Notes: a model not told the origin generated them from the sequence alone. A stretch of 64,000 bases of DNA from Paenisporosarcina sp050269735 (GCF_050269735.1 NZ_JBNNIX010000006.1:92230-156229), one strand, 5' to 3'; numbered from the stretch's first letter, positions 1-8,490 are shown. Program-made: numbers and translations.

Positions 1-1697
1 ATAAGAGTGTCGTACATTAATGTATTTCGATAATAATAGCTAATTGTAAGTCCCTCTAAAGTTAATCCACGTGATAATTTATCTCCACCAATAGCAATTA
101 CATTTAACCCTTTTTCTTTGTAATTATGGTATTCGAGAGCGTCGTTACTTTCTCCATTAATCTCCATAACCTTAATTGTTCGGGAACTTTTCTTCATTTG
201 TTGGAAAACAGATTCCCATTCAAATATCTTATATTCAGAACCCACTGCGGAGTTCCATTGATTAGTTTTTTTAACAAACTCTGACTCGTATAATTTTTGA
301 ATTTCTTTAATGTATTTGCTACTTGGATCGTACCTTACAGCATTTACTATATTACTAAACTCTGCTTCAACCACGTCTTTTAGAGTGTTCTGTACTGAAG
401 TAAATCTAGATGTATGGATAAGCATTGAATTATGTGTGTTTATTTGACCTCGTAAGGTTCTGATTGCAACAGTAATAAGAAATGCAAAAAGAGCTTCTCG
501 CATTTTTGGAGGAACTACTGCCACCTTGTCGAATTGGTCTTTCTTTTTTATGTCATCGAACAGCTTTTGTTCTTCACCAATATCTATTATTAATGATGGA
601 CGATCATCGTCAGAGTCTTCATTTGTATTGAAAAATTCATCAGGTCCACAATAATCTTCAGGTTTTGGCAATCCAATTAGAAAATCTTTAGGGTATAGAT
701 CTATTCCAGCATCCGAGTCCTCTTGGTCTATACCAATCAGAAGGTTCGCAAATGGTGTGGCAGTGTACCCTACATACACTTTTTGATCAAATAGTGTAAC
801 AATTTCTCTGATTAGACGATTAATTGTTTTTGGGTCTTCCCCTTTCTTTTTATCACTTGTATCAATAGATGCTTGGTCTGCTTCATCGTCAATAATTAAT
901 GTAGGAATGTTTTGTCCATTAGCTTGTCCTATTAAATTACTTAATAAGAGTTTCAAATGTTCTAATACATCTTTATTTTTTTTCACAACTAATAAATTTC
1001 TTGTTCCACTTAAGCTATATGAAATATTTGATTTAATACCTGTAATATCTGCTTCAACAGTTGTTAAAGAATGTATAAATTTTGTAGCACTATTTTCAAG
1101 AATTGTACCTACACCTAAATTATTTTTCCCTAAAACTTCTTCCTCTAATCGCAATTGGGTTTGTGCACGTAAGTCATTATGTATCCCTGATAGTACTATA
1201 ACTAGCTTATATCCTTCATCGTATGCTTTATTAATTAATCCTGTGAAGTTTGCAGTTTTCCCCGATTGAACATATCCTAAAACAAGTCCTCTAAAATCAA
1301 ATGGTTCATTAGATTTTGGATCTCCTATTGACCGTAAGATTTCATCGGTCGTCTCATCAATCGCTGAAACGGTAGATTGATCCCATCCTTTTAACTTTGT
1401 TAAATACTGCTGATATCTAACCCAATAAAATCGACTTTTTTTTGAAGATACATCATACCACCGTTGCTTTTCGCCAACTCTTAGAACAACAGATGTATGG
1501 CGGTACACTACACCAACGTACTTCATTTGAAGTTCGAGCTTCCAGTTCTCAACTTTTTTTGTTTCAATATTTTCTGTAAAGTATTTATCCATATAATCGC
1601 AAGTAATTTCAAATAATTCACTATCTGATTTTGAAATTGCAAAGGACTTAAAAATATTGAATTGTATATGAAACATATTAAAATAATTATCTTTCAT
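1..1697 (-). CDS. Z1 domain ATPase of a restriction-like defence cluster (3' part outside the window)
   Basis: Reading the minus strand from the ATG at 1697 gives an open frame of 565 codons that leaves the window without a stop. Walker A (GYVQSGKT) is at about residues 141-148, Walker B (IIDDEAD) at about 268-274 and a helicase-like TATPF motif at about 312-316. Near the window edge an IGGDKLSRGLTLEG stretch is typical of Z1 proteins. This matches the Z1 (PF10593-type) superfamily II-like ATPases that accompany MutL-type ATPases and cytosine methylases in restriction-modification and Mza-type defence loci. The start overlaps the end of the upstream ATPase gene by 11 bp (1687-1697), so the two are translationally coupled. 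Its job is inferred to be DNA translocation or remodelling during restriction. The nuclease expected for such loci is not visible and would lie to the left. Confidence 0.85.
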   Translation of the reverse strand, partial: MKDNYFNMFHIQFNIFKSFAISKSDSELFEITCDYMDKYFTENIETKKVENWKLELQMKYVGVVYRHTSVVLRVGEKQRWYDVSSKKSRFYWVRYQQYLTKLKGWDQSTVSAIDETTDEILRSIGDPKSNEPFDFRGLVLGYVQSGKTANFTGLINKAYDEGYKLVIVLSGIHNDLRAQTQLRLEEEVLGKNNLGVGTILENSATKFIHSLTTVEADITGIKSNISYSLSGTRNLLVVKKNKDVLEHLKLLLSNLIGQANGQNIPTLIIDDEADQASIDTSDKKKGEDPKTINRLIREIVTLFDQKVYVGYTATPFANLLIGIDQEDSDAGIDLYPKDFLIGLPKPEDYCGPDEFFNTNEDSDDDRPSLIIDIGEEQKLFDDIKKKDQFDKVAVVPPKMREALFAFLITVAIRTLRGQINTHNSMLIHTSRFTSVQNTLKDVVEAEFSNIVNAVRYDPSSKYIKEIQKLYESEFVKKTNQWNSAVGSEYKIFEWESVFQQMKKSSRTIKVMEINGESNDALEYHNYKEKGLNVIAIGGDKLSRGLTLEGLTISYYYRNTLMYDTL

Positions 1698-3165
1698 CGT
1701 TTAATCCTCCAAATTTTTCTTCTATTACACGAGTAATCGTAAAACGATTAAACTTTTCCATAGAAGGTGTCACTAAAATAATATTTACGATTTCTTCTGT
1801 AGTTGGATTATCCATTAAATCACTATACATATCCGACAATTGTAATACTAAGGCTCGCTCAATATCTTTTAGTGGTTGAATTTTATCTTCATCAACATGT
1901 GGAATTGCAATAATATTTGCGGGAGATCCTAGTTCAATTAACTTTAAGTACATTTGCAAATTTTTTAGCGTTTGATCATTAACTTGTTTTATTATTCTAT
2001 CTAATAATGGATGTGTCCGATTGAGTTTGAAGGTTGTAGAATTGTCATTAGTCTCTTGTCTCCACGTATTTACATTGCTCTTTAAATTAGTATCAGTAGA
2101 ACTGCTTTGAGTTCGAAAATAAAAGACTTGTTTAGATAATTCACGTGTTTCTTTTGCCATGATTTTTAGTTGAGATTTTATTGAATCCGGAGGGTTAATA
2201 GTCGATTTTTTAATATCTACTTGCCAAATCTCATCTGATTTATTTGATATATCAATTCTTATTCGACCTAATTGCGAAGCTTGATCTTTTGGAAAAATAT
2301 CTAGCCAGTCTCCGAAAGTCAAAAGTCTGTTCTCTCTATATATATAAAATCCTTGCTGATCATTCCATCCTTTTGAGCCTCCAGCTCTTTTATACTCAAC
2401 TTGATTAAAATATGAAGCATGAGGTAGGATGAAACAACTAACTTTCACTTTTCCTGCACCGTCGTGAAGCACTCGAGGCCTTAAAGGGTTGGTATAATCA
2501 TGATGACTTAGAAAGGGATCCCACGGTTCCACAATGTTATCATTTATTAAAATAGAGACACCCTGATTTATTAAACTATGAAAAACAAATGAAATATGTT
2601 GCTCTATTTGATCTACTTTTTTATAAAAACTATTATCTAAAATAGGATTATCACCAGCTCGCATAAATCTATCAAGTTTATCTATAAAAATAATTGTTCC
2701 CGATTGCCCTACTAATTCCACCATTCTCTCTTTTACTTCGATAGGTATTTGCTTGTATAACTCCCATTTGTTTGTTTTAGAAACATAGTCTAAATCCCAA
2801 CATCTCTCTACAATTTTATTGTCTTGTTTACTTAAAACACTCAAGCGTTTTCCAAGTGAGAATGACGCAGTTTTCAATCCCATTCCAAAGCGTCCCAGCT
2901 CCTGATCTTCTCTACTCATTTGCGGGTCTTTGGATCCAATTGACATGGCAACTTGAATTTCCAAGTCATTCATTCCTATTCCATCGTCAATGATCTGTAT
3001 ATATCCATCTCCATTGTTATATGAAAAAAGCAAATTAACATTCGAAGCTTTGGCATCAATCGAGTTATCTATTAAGTCTGCTATAGCAGTTTTTGCATTA
3101 TACCCAAGTGAACGTAATGCATTTATTACTGGTCGAGCAGCTGGTTGCGTTAAAATCATTTCCAT
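1687..3165 (-). CDS. MutL/MORC-like GHKL ATPase of the Z1 defence cluster
   Basis: A 492-aa protein with an N-terminal GHKL ATPase fold. The N-box is ADLIDNSIDA (about residues 29-38, with Asp30 where many GHKL proteins have a catalytic Glu), motif G1 is DDGIGM (59-64) and motif G2 is GRFGMGLKTAS (90-100). An S5-like middle region and a helical C-terminus follow. It is close to the MutL/MORC-like ATPases known from restriction-modification islands next to Z1 proteins and C5 methylases. It has its own promoter region, because a strong terminator separates it from the methylase gene upstream. Its last codons overlap the Z1 start. The likely role is ATP-dependent clamp or sensor function in restriction. 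Family recognition is firm; the exact role is inferred. Confidence 0.85.
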   Translation of the reverse strand: MEMILTQPAARPVINALRSLGYNAKTAIADLIDNSIDAKASNVNLLFSYNNGDGYIQIIDDGIGMNDLEIQVAMSIGSKDPQMSREDQELGRFGMGLKTASFSLGKRLSVLSKQDNKIVERCWDLDYVSKTNKWELYKQIPIEVKERMVELVGQSGTIIFIDKLDRFMRAGDNPILDNSFYKKVDQIEQHISFVFHSLINQGVSILINDNIVEPWDPFLSHHDYTNPLRPRVLHDGAGKVKVSCFILPHASYFNQVEYKRAGGSKGWNDQQGFYIYRENRLLTFGDWLDIFPKDQASQLGRIRIDISNKSDEIWQVDIKKSTINPPDSIKSQLKIMAKETRELSKQVFYFRTQSSSTDTNLKSNVNTWRQETNDNSTTFKLNRTHPLLDRIIKQVNDQTLKNLQMYLKLIELGSPANIIAIPHVDEDKIQPLKDIERALVLQLSDMYSDLMDNPTTEEIVNIILVTPSMEKFNRFTITRVIEEKFGGLNDER

Positions 3166-3311
3166 ATTTTATACCCCTTAGCATTGTTTATTCCTTTTAA
3201 CGGTGTAGTTTACAATTTTATGTATCTAGTTTCTCATGGACTGAGAGATATATCCACCCATCAGATTTTAGTAAATAGTTATTTAATTAAATTTTGTAAT
3301 TATAATAAATT

Positions 3312-3343
3312 AAAAAGACAGTCGCAATTATTAGCGACTGTCT
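3312..3343 (-). terminator. Rho-independent terminator after the cytosine methylase
   Basis: A 9-bp perfect stem (GACAGTCGC with GCGACTGTC) and an 8-nt loop, followed on the minus strand by a T run, lies just after the methylase stop codon. It separates methylase transcription from the downstream ATPase/Z1 pair. Confidence 0.85.
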
Positions 3344-3345
3344 TT

Positions 3346-5043
3346 TTATACTTGCATTTTATCTAAGTAGTTTAATAGATGTTCAGCAACTGCTTTAGCT
3401 AATAAAGGTGGGACAGCATTACCAACTTGCTGGTATTGTTCATCTTTTCTACCCATAAATTCAAAGTTATCTGGGAACGATTGCAATCTTGCCGCTTCTC
3501 TTATACTCAAAGCTCGCGCTTTGCTTGGATGTTGCCACATTGATTTCCGAACATTTATTACTGTAGGTGAAGGTTCATCGTAATTCAATCTTAAATAAAC
3601 CGTATTTTGAGTTCGAGAAGCGTCTTGATAACTCTCTTTTAATTTTTCCGGAAGACTGTGAAAGTTTTTCCCGCCTTTTTTCAATATATGCTTGAAACGC
3701 GCTTTTACTAATTCAGTACTCTTAGTATTCACATGGTTAAAGAGTAATGTATCATCAATATTTTTACGATAATATTTAATTAAGTCACTTTGAATTTGAT
3801 GATTTTCATAATTACTTGAACTATAACTCTCTAGTTCATGTTGCGGTTTAATTTCTTCTAAATCTTTTATGGCATCTTTTACAGTAAAGATTTTATCTGT
3901 TAATTTTTGAGGTAGTTCTATTGGTTGACTTGTTCCTCTTACTCCTAGCATCATAAATCTTTTTCTTCGTTGTGGAACACCGAATTCAGATGCATCAAGG
4001 ACTTTACTGCTTACTTCATATCCATAATGTCTAAAGACTCTCTTTAAGTAATTAACTACGTTATAAGATTTCACCTGAATCTTAACAGTAAACTTATCTT
4101 CTTCATTTTCGATTTTAAATAAATTACAATCAATATTCTCATCCCTAAGTTCCTGACAACGAGTTAATAAGCGATTATATTCAATGAAGTCCATTAAATT
4201 ACTTCTGAACGCTTTAGAATTACTTGGATTATTAAGTATTGATTCAAGAGATTCTATCCCTTTATCAAGAATCGAATTGACATCTGAGTTTCCACCATCT
4301 TTTGCGTGTCTCAATAATTCAATTATTTCGCTTGTTTCTTGTTTTTCTTTATTTGTTTTTAATAGAATTGCTCCGGTTTTATTAAATCTACTCTCTATCG
4401 TTCTAAGCCTAGTAATTAAAACTGATTTTGACACGATAGGTTTGGGGACATCTTCAAGTCCTTTTAATCCAGAAATATATTTTTTTAAGTGAGGGCTCTC
4501 TGTTTCTAATAAAGCAATATAATCATCTTCATATAATGATTGCTCCGATTGACCAGAAATTTGATCAAGATGGACTTTTGAACTAAAATCATTAAGATTT
4601 TTTTCATCATATTTCGTTACAAAAAATTTATGGACTGAGGATTCGATGGATTTTACATTCTCCATTAAAAATGATACTGGTTTTATATCCCTAATAGCAC
4701 GAACATATTCCTTTACTAGTTGATTGTTACCTGAAATAAGATAATTTTTTTGACGGTTTGCATTAGAAAATCCTTGGCATGGTGGGCCGCCTACTACAAC
4801 AGTATTATTTGATTTATAATTAAGCTTTTTAAAGTCAATTTGAGTTATATCACTTATTTTTGAATCCTCAACTGACAATATAATGTCGGTTTTATTTTCA
4901 TGGTTTTTAATGAATGTTTTTTGGGCAGCTTTATTAATTTCAACGGCTCCAATAACCTTAAATCTTCCGGTTTGGGTAAAGCCATTACTTAATCCTCCCG
5001 CTCCTGCGAATAGATCGACTAAGTCGTATATTTTTTCACTCAT
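3346..5043 (-). CDS. C5-cytosine DNA methyltransferase (Dcm type)
   Basis: A 565-aa type II-like DNA (cytosine-5) methyltransferase. Motif I (DLFAGAGG) is at residues 10-17, the catalytic motif IV GGPPCQGF has Cys89, motif VI is ENV at 128-130, motif VIII is QRR at 358-360 and the closing motifs IREAARLQSFP and QVGNAVPP are near the C-terminus. All catalytic motifs are intact. Family members are usually 300-450 aa; here an extra segment of about 190 residues (about 131-325, charged and helical) sits between motifs VI and VIII. The neighbouring GHKL ATPase and Z1 gene suggest it marks host DNA for a MutL/Z1-type restriction system. The ribosome site is weak (AAAGGA, about 11 nt from ATG). Confidence 0.95.
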   Translation of the reverse strand: MSEKIYDLVDLFAGAGGLSNGFTQTGRFKVIGAVEINKAAQKTFIKNHENKTDIILSVEDSKISDITQIDFKKLNYKSNNTVVVGGPPCQGFSNANRQKNYLISGNNQLVKEYVRAIRDIKPVSFLMENVKSIESSVHKFFVTKYDEKNLNDFSSKVHLDQISGQSEQSLYEDDYIALLETESPHLKKYISGLKGLEDVPKPIVSKSVLITRLRTIESRFNKTGAILLKTNKEKQETSEIIELLRHAKDGGNSDVNSILDKGIESLESILNNPSNSKAFRSNLMDFIEYNRLLTRCQELRDENIDCNLFKIENEEDKFTVKIQVKSYNVVNYLKRVFRHYGYEVSSKVLDASEFGVPQRRKRFMMLGVRGTSQPIELPQKLTDKIFTVKDAIKDLEEIKPQHELESYSSSNYENHQIQSDLIKYYRKNIDDTLLFNHVNTKSTELVKARFKHILKKGGKNFHSLPEKLKESYQDASRTQNTVYLRLNYDEPSPTVINVRKSMWQHPSKARALSIREAARLQSFPDNFEFMGRKDEQYQQVGNAVPPLLAKAVAEHLLNYLDKMQV

Positions 5044-5210
5044 TTGTGCAATATCCTTTCCAATATAAGAACGTGTATTCTCTTAATTATTATATGCAGC
5101 ATAACTCAAATAAGAGAAATAAGCAACCAGGTTAACGGATATTTCACTGTTTATATATATTCAGTCATATTAAATTGGTTCTCTTATATTAGGTATTCGC
5201 ACTTCTTAAT

Positions 5211-5243
5211 AAAAAAACAATCACGATTAAATCAGCGTGATTG
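5211..5243 (-). terminator. Terminator after the 74-aa defence-associated gene
   Basis: Stem CAATCACG/CGTGATTG followed on the minus strand by seven T. It ends transcription of the small gene 13 bp after its stop, so the small gene and the methylase are separate units or are joined only by read-through. Confidence 0.8.
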
Positions 5244-5256
5244 CTTTTAAAGTAGA

Positions 5257-5481
5257 TTAAGCTTTATGTCTACTTAATATTTCATTGAGTTCTTTAATTA
5301 CTTCTTTGCTCAGTTGAACAGACTGACTTACTTTACCTTTAATAGCTCTATCATCAGAACCAAAAGTATTGATTTGAATAAAAGTTTCTCCATTTTGAGT
5401 CACTATATTGTATGTGGCTTCAACTTCATTGTGAAGTTTTGCATTTCTTGTTTCTTTGGTAATCTTGTTTATTAGAGCCAT
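5257..5481 (-). CDS. Small protein at the head of the defence cluster, function unknown
   Basis: A 74-aa soluble protein with no signal or membrane segment. The start is well supported by a GAGGGGG ribosome site about 9 nt before the ATG, and TATACT upstream could be a -10. It begins with a short helix, then has a likely beta-rich middle (TYNIVTQNGETFIQINTFG) and a C-terminal helix. From memory, similar 70-75 aa proteins occur beside restriction-modification genes and are sometimes misannotated as methionyl-tRNA formyltransferase; that name should not be used here. It lies first in the minus-strand cluster but is closed by its own terminator. It could be an accessory or regulatory subunit. 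Coding status is fairly sure, the role is not. Confidence 0.65.
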   Translation of the reverse strand: MALINKITKETRNAKLHNEVEATYNIVTQNGETFIQINTFGSDDRAIKGKVSQSVQLSKEVIKELNEILSRHKA

Positions 5482-5596
5482 TTAAAATTTCCCCCTCTCT
5501 TTTTTGGGTATTTCTAGTATAACGGAACCTGATCTAGAGATCTCCATTTGATGGAAAATTCTCATAAAACGATAAAATGAAAGCAGTTGAATAACT

Positions 5597-6058
5597 ATGA
5601 TCAAGAAAATCCTCCATATAGACTTAACACTTGCACAAACAATCCTTGCCATCCAACGTCCCTCTTATCAAATCGAAGCAGACCTCATTGGATTCCAAGG
5701 CATCCCTGCTCTTTTGGAAACAGTCGATGACATCGTGGACAGTAAAGAAACTTTCATAGGTTATTACGAAGGTGATCAACTTCTTGGGGTTCTCTCTTAT
5801 GAAGAAAATGAAAACGTCGTGGATATTTGCCGGTTGGTTGTGTCTCCCGCTTCTTTTCGTAAAGGGATTGGACGTCAGTTGGTGAGTTACGTAGTGGAAG
5901 AAATACGGGGTTCGCGAGAGATGATTGTTTCTACGGGTTTAAAGAATATACCTGCAGTTACGCTTTATGAAAAGTTGGGGTTCAAGCAAGAGCGGACGAT
6001 GGAAATTGCACCTGGCGTTCAAATTGTAAATATGCGTTTTCAAAGTGCTAATTTTTAA
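5597..6058 (+). CDS. GNAT family N-acetyltransferase
   Basis: A 153-aa single-domain GNAT acetyltransferase. The acetyl-CoA motif A is visible as RLVVSPASFRKGIGRQLV (about residues 92-109), with the R/Q-x-x-G-x-G/A loop as RKGIGR. The C-terminal AVTLYEKLGFKQE matches GNAT motif B. The acceptor substrate cannot be told from sequence. It is transcribed divergently from the defence cluster, and the intergenic space of about 115 bp must hold both promoters. No obvious ribosome site precedes the ATG, so the exact start is less certain. Confidence 0.85.
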   Translation: MIKKILHIDLTLAQTILAIQRPSYQIEADLIGFQGIPALLETVDDIVDSKETFIGYYEGDQLLGVLSYEENENVVDICRLVVSPASFRKGIGRQLVSYVVEEIRGSREMIVSTGLKNIPAVTLYEKLGFKQERTMEIAPGVQIVNMRFQSANF

Positions 6059-6136
6059 TATGTCCAACGTGTTCAACAAGGTACTCCACTGGTAGCAATC
6101 TCTAAAATATAGTAGAAAACACTTGAAAGAACGTGA

Positions 6137-6277
6137 CAAGCGGCCGAAATTGCATCTTCGGCCGCCCCTAACTATGCAAATGGTGGACAATTCTTTCGTA
6201 AACCAAATCCAATATATGAGGTTAATATCGGTATCCATGGCGCGTGGGAGGCACAACCGCCGTATGATTGCCGATAG
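6137..6277 (+). pseudogene. C-terminal gene remnant without a start
   Basis: A 46-codon plus frame directly preceded by an in-frame TGA (6134-6136) and lacking any ATG, GTG or TTG with a ribosome site. The residues look protein-like, with a Gly/Pro/aromatic composition such as NGGQFFRKPNPIYEVNIG, and end in YDCR just before a strong terminator. It could be the surviving tail of a secreted or cell-wall protein gene. The parent family is not recognised. Confidence 0.3.
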
Positions 6278-6279
6278 TC

Positions 6280-6322
6280 AAAAGCAAAGCGAAGTGACAT
6301 CGTCACTTCGCTTTGCTTTTTC
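6280..6322 (+). terminator. Strong terminator hairpin
   Basis: A long near-perfect stem (AAGCAAAGCGAAGTGA with its complement) followed by a T run on the plus strand. It lies right after the gene remnant ending at 6277. Confidence 0.7.
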
Positions 6323-6476
6323 ATTTTTTCGGTTATGGTACAGCACTGTGCATCCCGGTAGTGCGCCTTGGGTACCGATTCTACTTTCGTTGGAAATGTG
6401 TAAGTTGGAAGAATTATTAGTAGAAGAAGTGTACGAAGATTCTTTAGATGAATTGCTGTTATTTCGCGGTAAATGA

Positions 6477-6508
6477 CCTCTTTAGTTGAATGGCTAAAGA
6501 GGTTTTTG
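6477..6508 (+). terminator. Terminator hairpin, plus orientation
   Basis: Stem CCTCTTTAG/CTAAAGAGG followed by TTTTTG. No intact plus-strand gene precedes it. Confidence 0.55.
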
Positions 6509-6519
6509 CTCTTTCAGAA

Positions 6520-6876
6520 TCAGGCCAGAACAAAGACGCCGACGAGTTCGTCGAGTGGCAGTTGGTGGATGCCGTAAGGGTCTTCGTATCGCAGGTACTG
6601 GTTGTTGGCTTCTTTGATGATGCCGCGGTGGTAGTGGATTTTGCCGCTCTTCCATGAAGTGAGGCGTGTTTCCATTCGGCTGATGAGTGCGCGTTCGATT
6701 TCTTCTTGCATCGTGTCGTAATCGAATGCGTCGAGTTCCGGTTTTTTAACCAGGTCGTGTTCTTCTTGCCATTCGCGGAGTTGCGCGACGTGTTCCGGCA
6801 GCATCATGGCCGTCCACTTGATTTTGCCGCGATCTTTGAGGTCGCCTTGCATTTTTAATCCGCGGTTGATTTTCAT
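6520..6876 (-). CDS. YolD-like family protein
   Basis: A 118-aa protein with the YolD signature: an N-terminal DRGKIKWTAMMLPEH stretch (about residues 16-30) followed by charged helices and a C-terminal small domain. YolD proteins usually sit beside a Y-family DNA polymerase (UvrX/YqjW) in SOS-controlled operons and are thought to act with it. Here it is the second gene of an operon whose promoter carries a LexA box, and its ATG overlaps the stop of the upstream gene at 6876. No polymerase gene is present in this operon. Confidence 0.85.
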   Translation of the reverse strand: MKINRGLKMQGDLKDRGKIKWTAMMLPEHVAQLREWQEEHDLVKKPELDAFDYDTMQEEIERALISRMETRLTSWKSGKIHYHRGIIKEANNQYLRYEDPYGIHQLPLDELVGVFVLA

Positions 6877-7100
6877 CAGATAACATCCTCCCTTTCTTTT
6901 CGAATCACGGGGACGACTGCTAAGACATTATCATAGTAAAACGTGCGCTTCGCTTGCTTCGTAAAACAGTACGCCTGAAACGTGTCATGGTAGGCTTTGA
7001 TGACTTTCACACGACGTTTGGTGATGTTTCCATCCTTCGCTAAATAGACCATTTCCAAAATATCGTGCCGCTTCATAAATTTCACGATGTTGTCTTTCAT
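6876..7100 (-). CDS. Small WYL-like protein of the SOS operon
   Basis: A 74-aa protein resembling a single WYL-type beta domain: a core of RVKVIKAYHDTFQAYCFTK, then a basic Arg-x-Phe-like strand (KRTFYYDNVLAVVPV). WYL domains bind nucleic acid or nucleotide ligands in regulators and defence proteins. Its ribosome site is AGGAGGCGG before the ATG at 7100. It overlaps yolD by one base, and both are driven by the LexA-box promoter, so a DNA-damage role is inferred. The WYL assignment rests on pattern only. Confidence 0.65.
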   Translation of the reverse strand: MKDNIVKFMKRHDILEMVYLAKDGNITKRRVKVIKAYHDTFQAYCFTKQAKRTFYYDNVLAVVPVIRKEREDVI

Positions 7101-7122
7101 TCAAGCCGCCTCCTTTTTTATT

Positions 7123-7152
7123 ATTATATGCGAACATTTGTTCTTTAATCAA
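7123..7152 (-). promoter_or_regulatory. SOS promoter with LexA (DinR) box
   Basis: On the minus strand TTGATT (7152-7147) and TATAAT (7128-7123) are 18 bp apart. The spacer contains CGAACATTTGTTCT on the plus strand (7131-7144), one base from the Bacillus LexA consensus CGAAC-N4-GTTCG. LexA bound here would cover the promoter of the WYL-like/yolD operon and release it upon DNA damage. Confidence 0.85.
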
Positions 7153-7227
7153 CAAAATTCAGATGGTAATTAGAGGATTTTTTACATAAAACAGTCCAAT
7201 CGTCTTAAAAAGTATGTGCCAAGGCAA

Positions 7228-7258
7228 TAAAAATAACCCTTCAATTAGGTCGAAGGGT
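7228..7258 (-). terminator. Terminator of the phosphoesterase gene
   Basis: Minus-strand stem ACCCTTC/GAAGGGT followed by TATTTTTATT, 13 bp after the phosphoesterase stop. Confidence 0.7.
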
Positions 7259-7270
7259 CATCGTCATTTT

Positions 7271-8017
7271 TTATTCTCCTACATAAAACAGCTTGAACAG
7301 TATTTCTCGTTGCGGCACTTGGAGACGTTCGAATTTATCCAAAAATGCTTCTTTATCATAGAAAGTTTGATGAATGCTGACGCTCGCATCCGAAGTTGTG
7401 AAGTCGATGACGGCGTAAGGAGCTGTGTTCCCTTTTGATACACCCAGTGCTCCTGGATTCACATAGGTTTTACCATTGGCCTGGAAGAGATGCTCCGGAT
7501 GGTTATGACCAAAGCAAATGATGTCTGCCGGGTAATCACCGAACATCATTTCCATGTTTTCAAGCGACGGTTCGAGAATCGGATAAAAGGGCTCGTCCTG
7601 AATGTGAGCTTGTCTTTTGTCTTCGGCGATATGGTAGTGGATGCCAAGGATTCGAGTGCCGTTTAATTCTTTTTCAAGGACACGCGGTAATTGAGTGAGT
7701 CTGGCTACATGCTCAGGAAGTAAACGATTCGCAATCCATTCGTGGTGTTCGCGTGTGTGTTTATAGCTTTCCGGGTGCCCTTCCCCTGCAATGAGGGATA
7801 GAATGGCTTCGTCATGATTGCCAGTGATCATGTGAACATCTTGTCGTGCAAATAAAATCTCCAGCACTTCGTTCGAGTCAGGTCCCATGGCAATCATGTC
7901 GCCAAGACACCAGATTTGCTCAATATCTCCGCGTGTATCCAATTCCTCAAGTACAGCACGCAATGCGGGTTCGTTTCCGTGAATGTCTGTAATAATGGCT
8001 AGTTTCATGTGTATCAA
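7271..8017 (-). CDS. Calcineurin-like metallophosphoesterase (YfcE/PrpE-type)
   Basis: A 248-aa cytosolic metallophosphoesterase. Metal-binding motifs are in order: IITDIHGN near the N-terminus (D-x-H), WCLGDMIAMGP (GD), TGNHDE (GNHD/E) and, after a helical insert, CFGHNHPE (GHNH). The domain is the compact Metallophos_2 kind found in YfcE-like phosphodiesterases and serine/threonine phosphatases. ATG at 8017 or at 8008 (MKLAI) are both possible. The substrate cannot be assigned. Single gene with its own terminator. Confidence 0.85.
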   Translation of the reverse strand: MIHMKLAIITDIHGNEPALRAVLEELDTRGDIEQIWCLGDMIAMGPDSNEVLEILFARQDVHMITGNHDEAILSLIAGEGHPESYKHTREHHEWIANRLLPEHVARLTQLPRVLEKELNGTRILGIHYHIAEDKRQAHIQDEPFYPILEPSLENMEMMFGDYPADIICFGHNHPEHLFQANGKTYVNPGALGVSKGNTAPYAVIDFTTSDASVSIHQTFYDKEAFLDKFERLQVPQREILFKLFYVGE

Positions 8018-8490
8018 TCCTTTATATGTTCATCTATACCTTTTATTTTACCTCTTTTTCAACTGCGTCGTGGTTCCTGTGTTTATACTCACAGGTGAAA
8101 TACATTTTTCGTGTACACTGGAGGCAGTTAGGCGATGATGATATAGAAGCTGATTTGCCATTTTAGCCAGCACAAAACGTGTAATCTGCAAAAGAGATGC
8201 ATTATCAAACACTAAAGTCTAATACTACGTCGGTGGCGATTGCCCATTCTTTGGGATATAAGGAACTTGCTCATACCATAGCAATTAGGCTTTAGGATTA
8301 ATTCGGCTAACAAGAGCTTTGTTAAAAATTGTCGATGTTACTAACATAGATTATTTTTTTACTAACCGGTGCGTTGATCCAAGAAGAATTAATGCTTATT
8401 TTGTTGAACTTATTTAACTAAACGCGGCAGGTTAGTTGAACGAGAAATTAAGGAAAATTAAAAATTTATTAGAACGGATGTGGGTTAATT
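8018..8490. other. Intergenic region carrying repeat copy R1
   Basis: A 473-bp region with no convincing ORF. It contains the promoter region of the phosphoesterase gene, the 72-bp repeat R1 (8091-8162) and about 330 bp of AT-rich DNA leading to the gene at 8491. No RNA gene or riboswitch was recognised. Confidence 0.5.
8091..8162 (+). repeat. 72-bp direct repeat, copy R1
   Basis: Matches 10731-10802 with only two differences (A/T at 8102 and C/A at 8118). It includes a GGAGG site followed by ATG ATG ATA TAG. Copy R2 is the leader of the lipoprotein gene at about 10.8 kb; R1 has no matching gene downstream. Confidence 0.9.

Larger units (their letters stand above)
6059..6519. other. Non-coding stretch with gene remnants and two terminators
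   Basis: No intact gene is seen here. It holds the tail-like frame at 6137-6277, a strong hairpin after it, and a second plus-oriented terminator near 6477-6508. A 26-codon frame (ATG at 6399, stop before 6477) has no ribosome site. The pattern of open frames without starts, each followed by a terminator, suggests decayed genes. Confidence 0.4.

Noticed and set aside
907..1269. Plus-strand frame of 120 codons
   Set aside because: Lies inside the Z1 gene on the other strand, whose motifs are clear.
6399..6476. Short 26-codon plus frame ending just before the terminator at 6477
   Set aside because: No ribosome site and no recognisable product; more likely a gene remnant.
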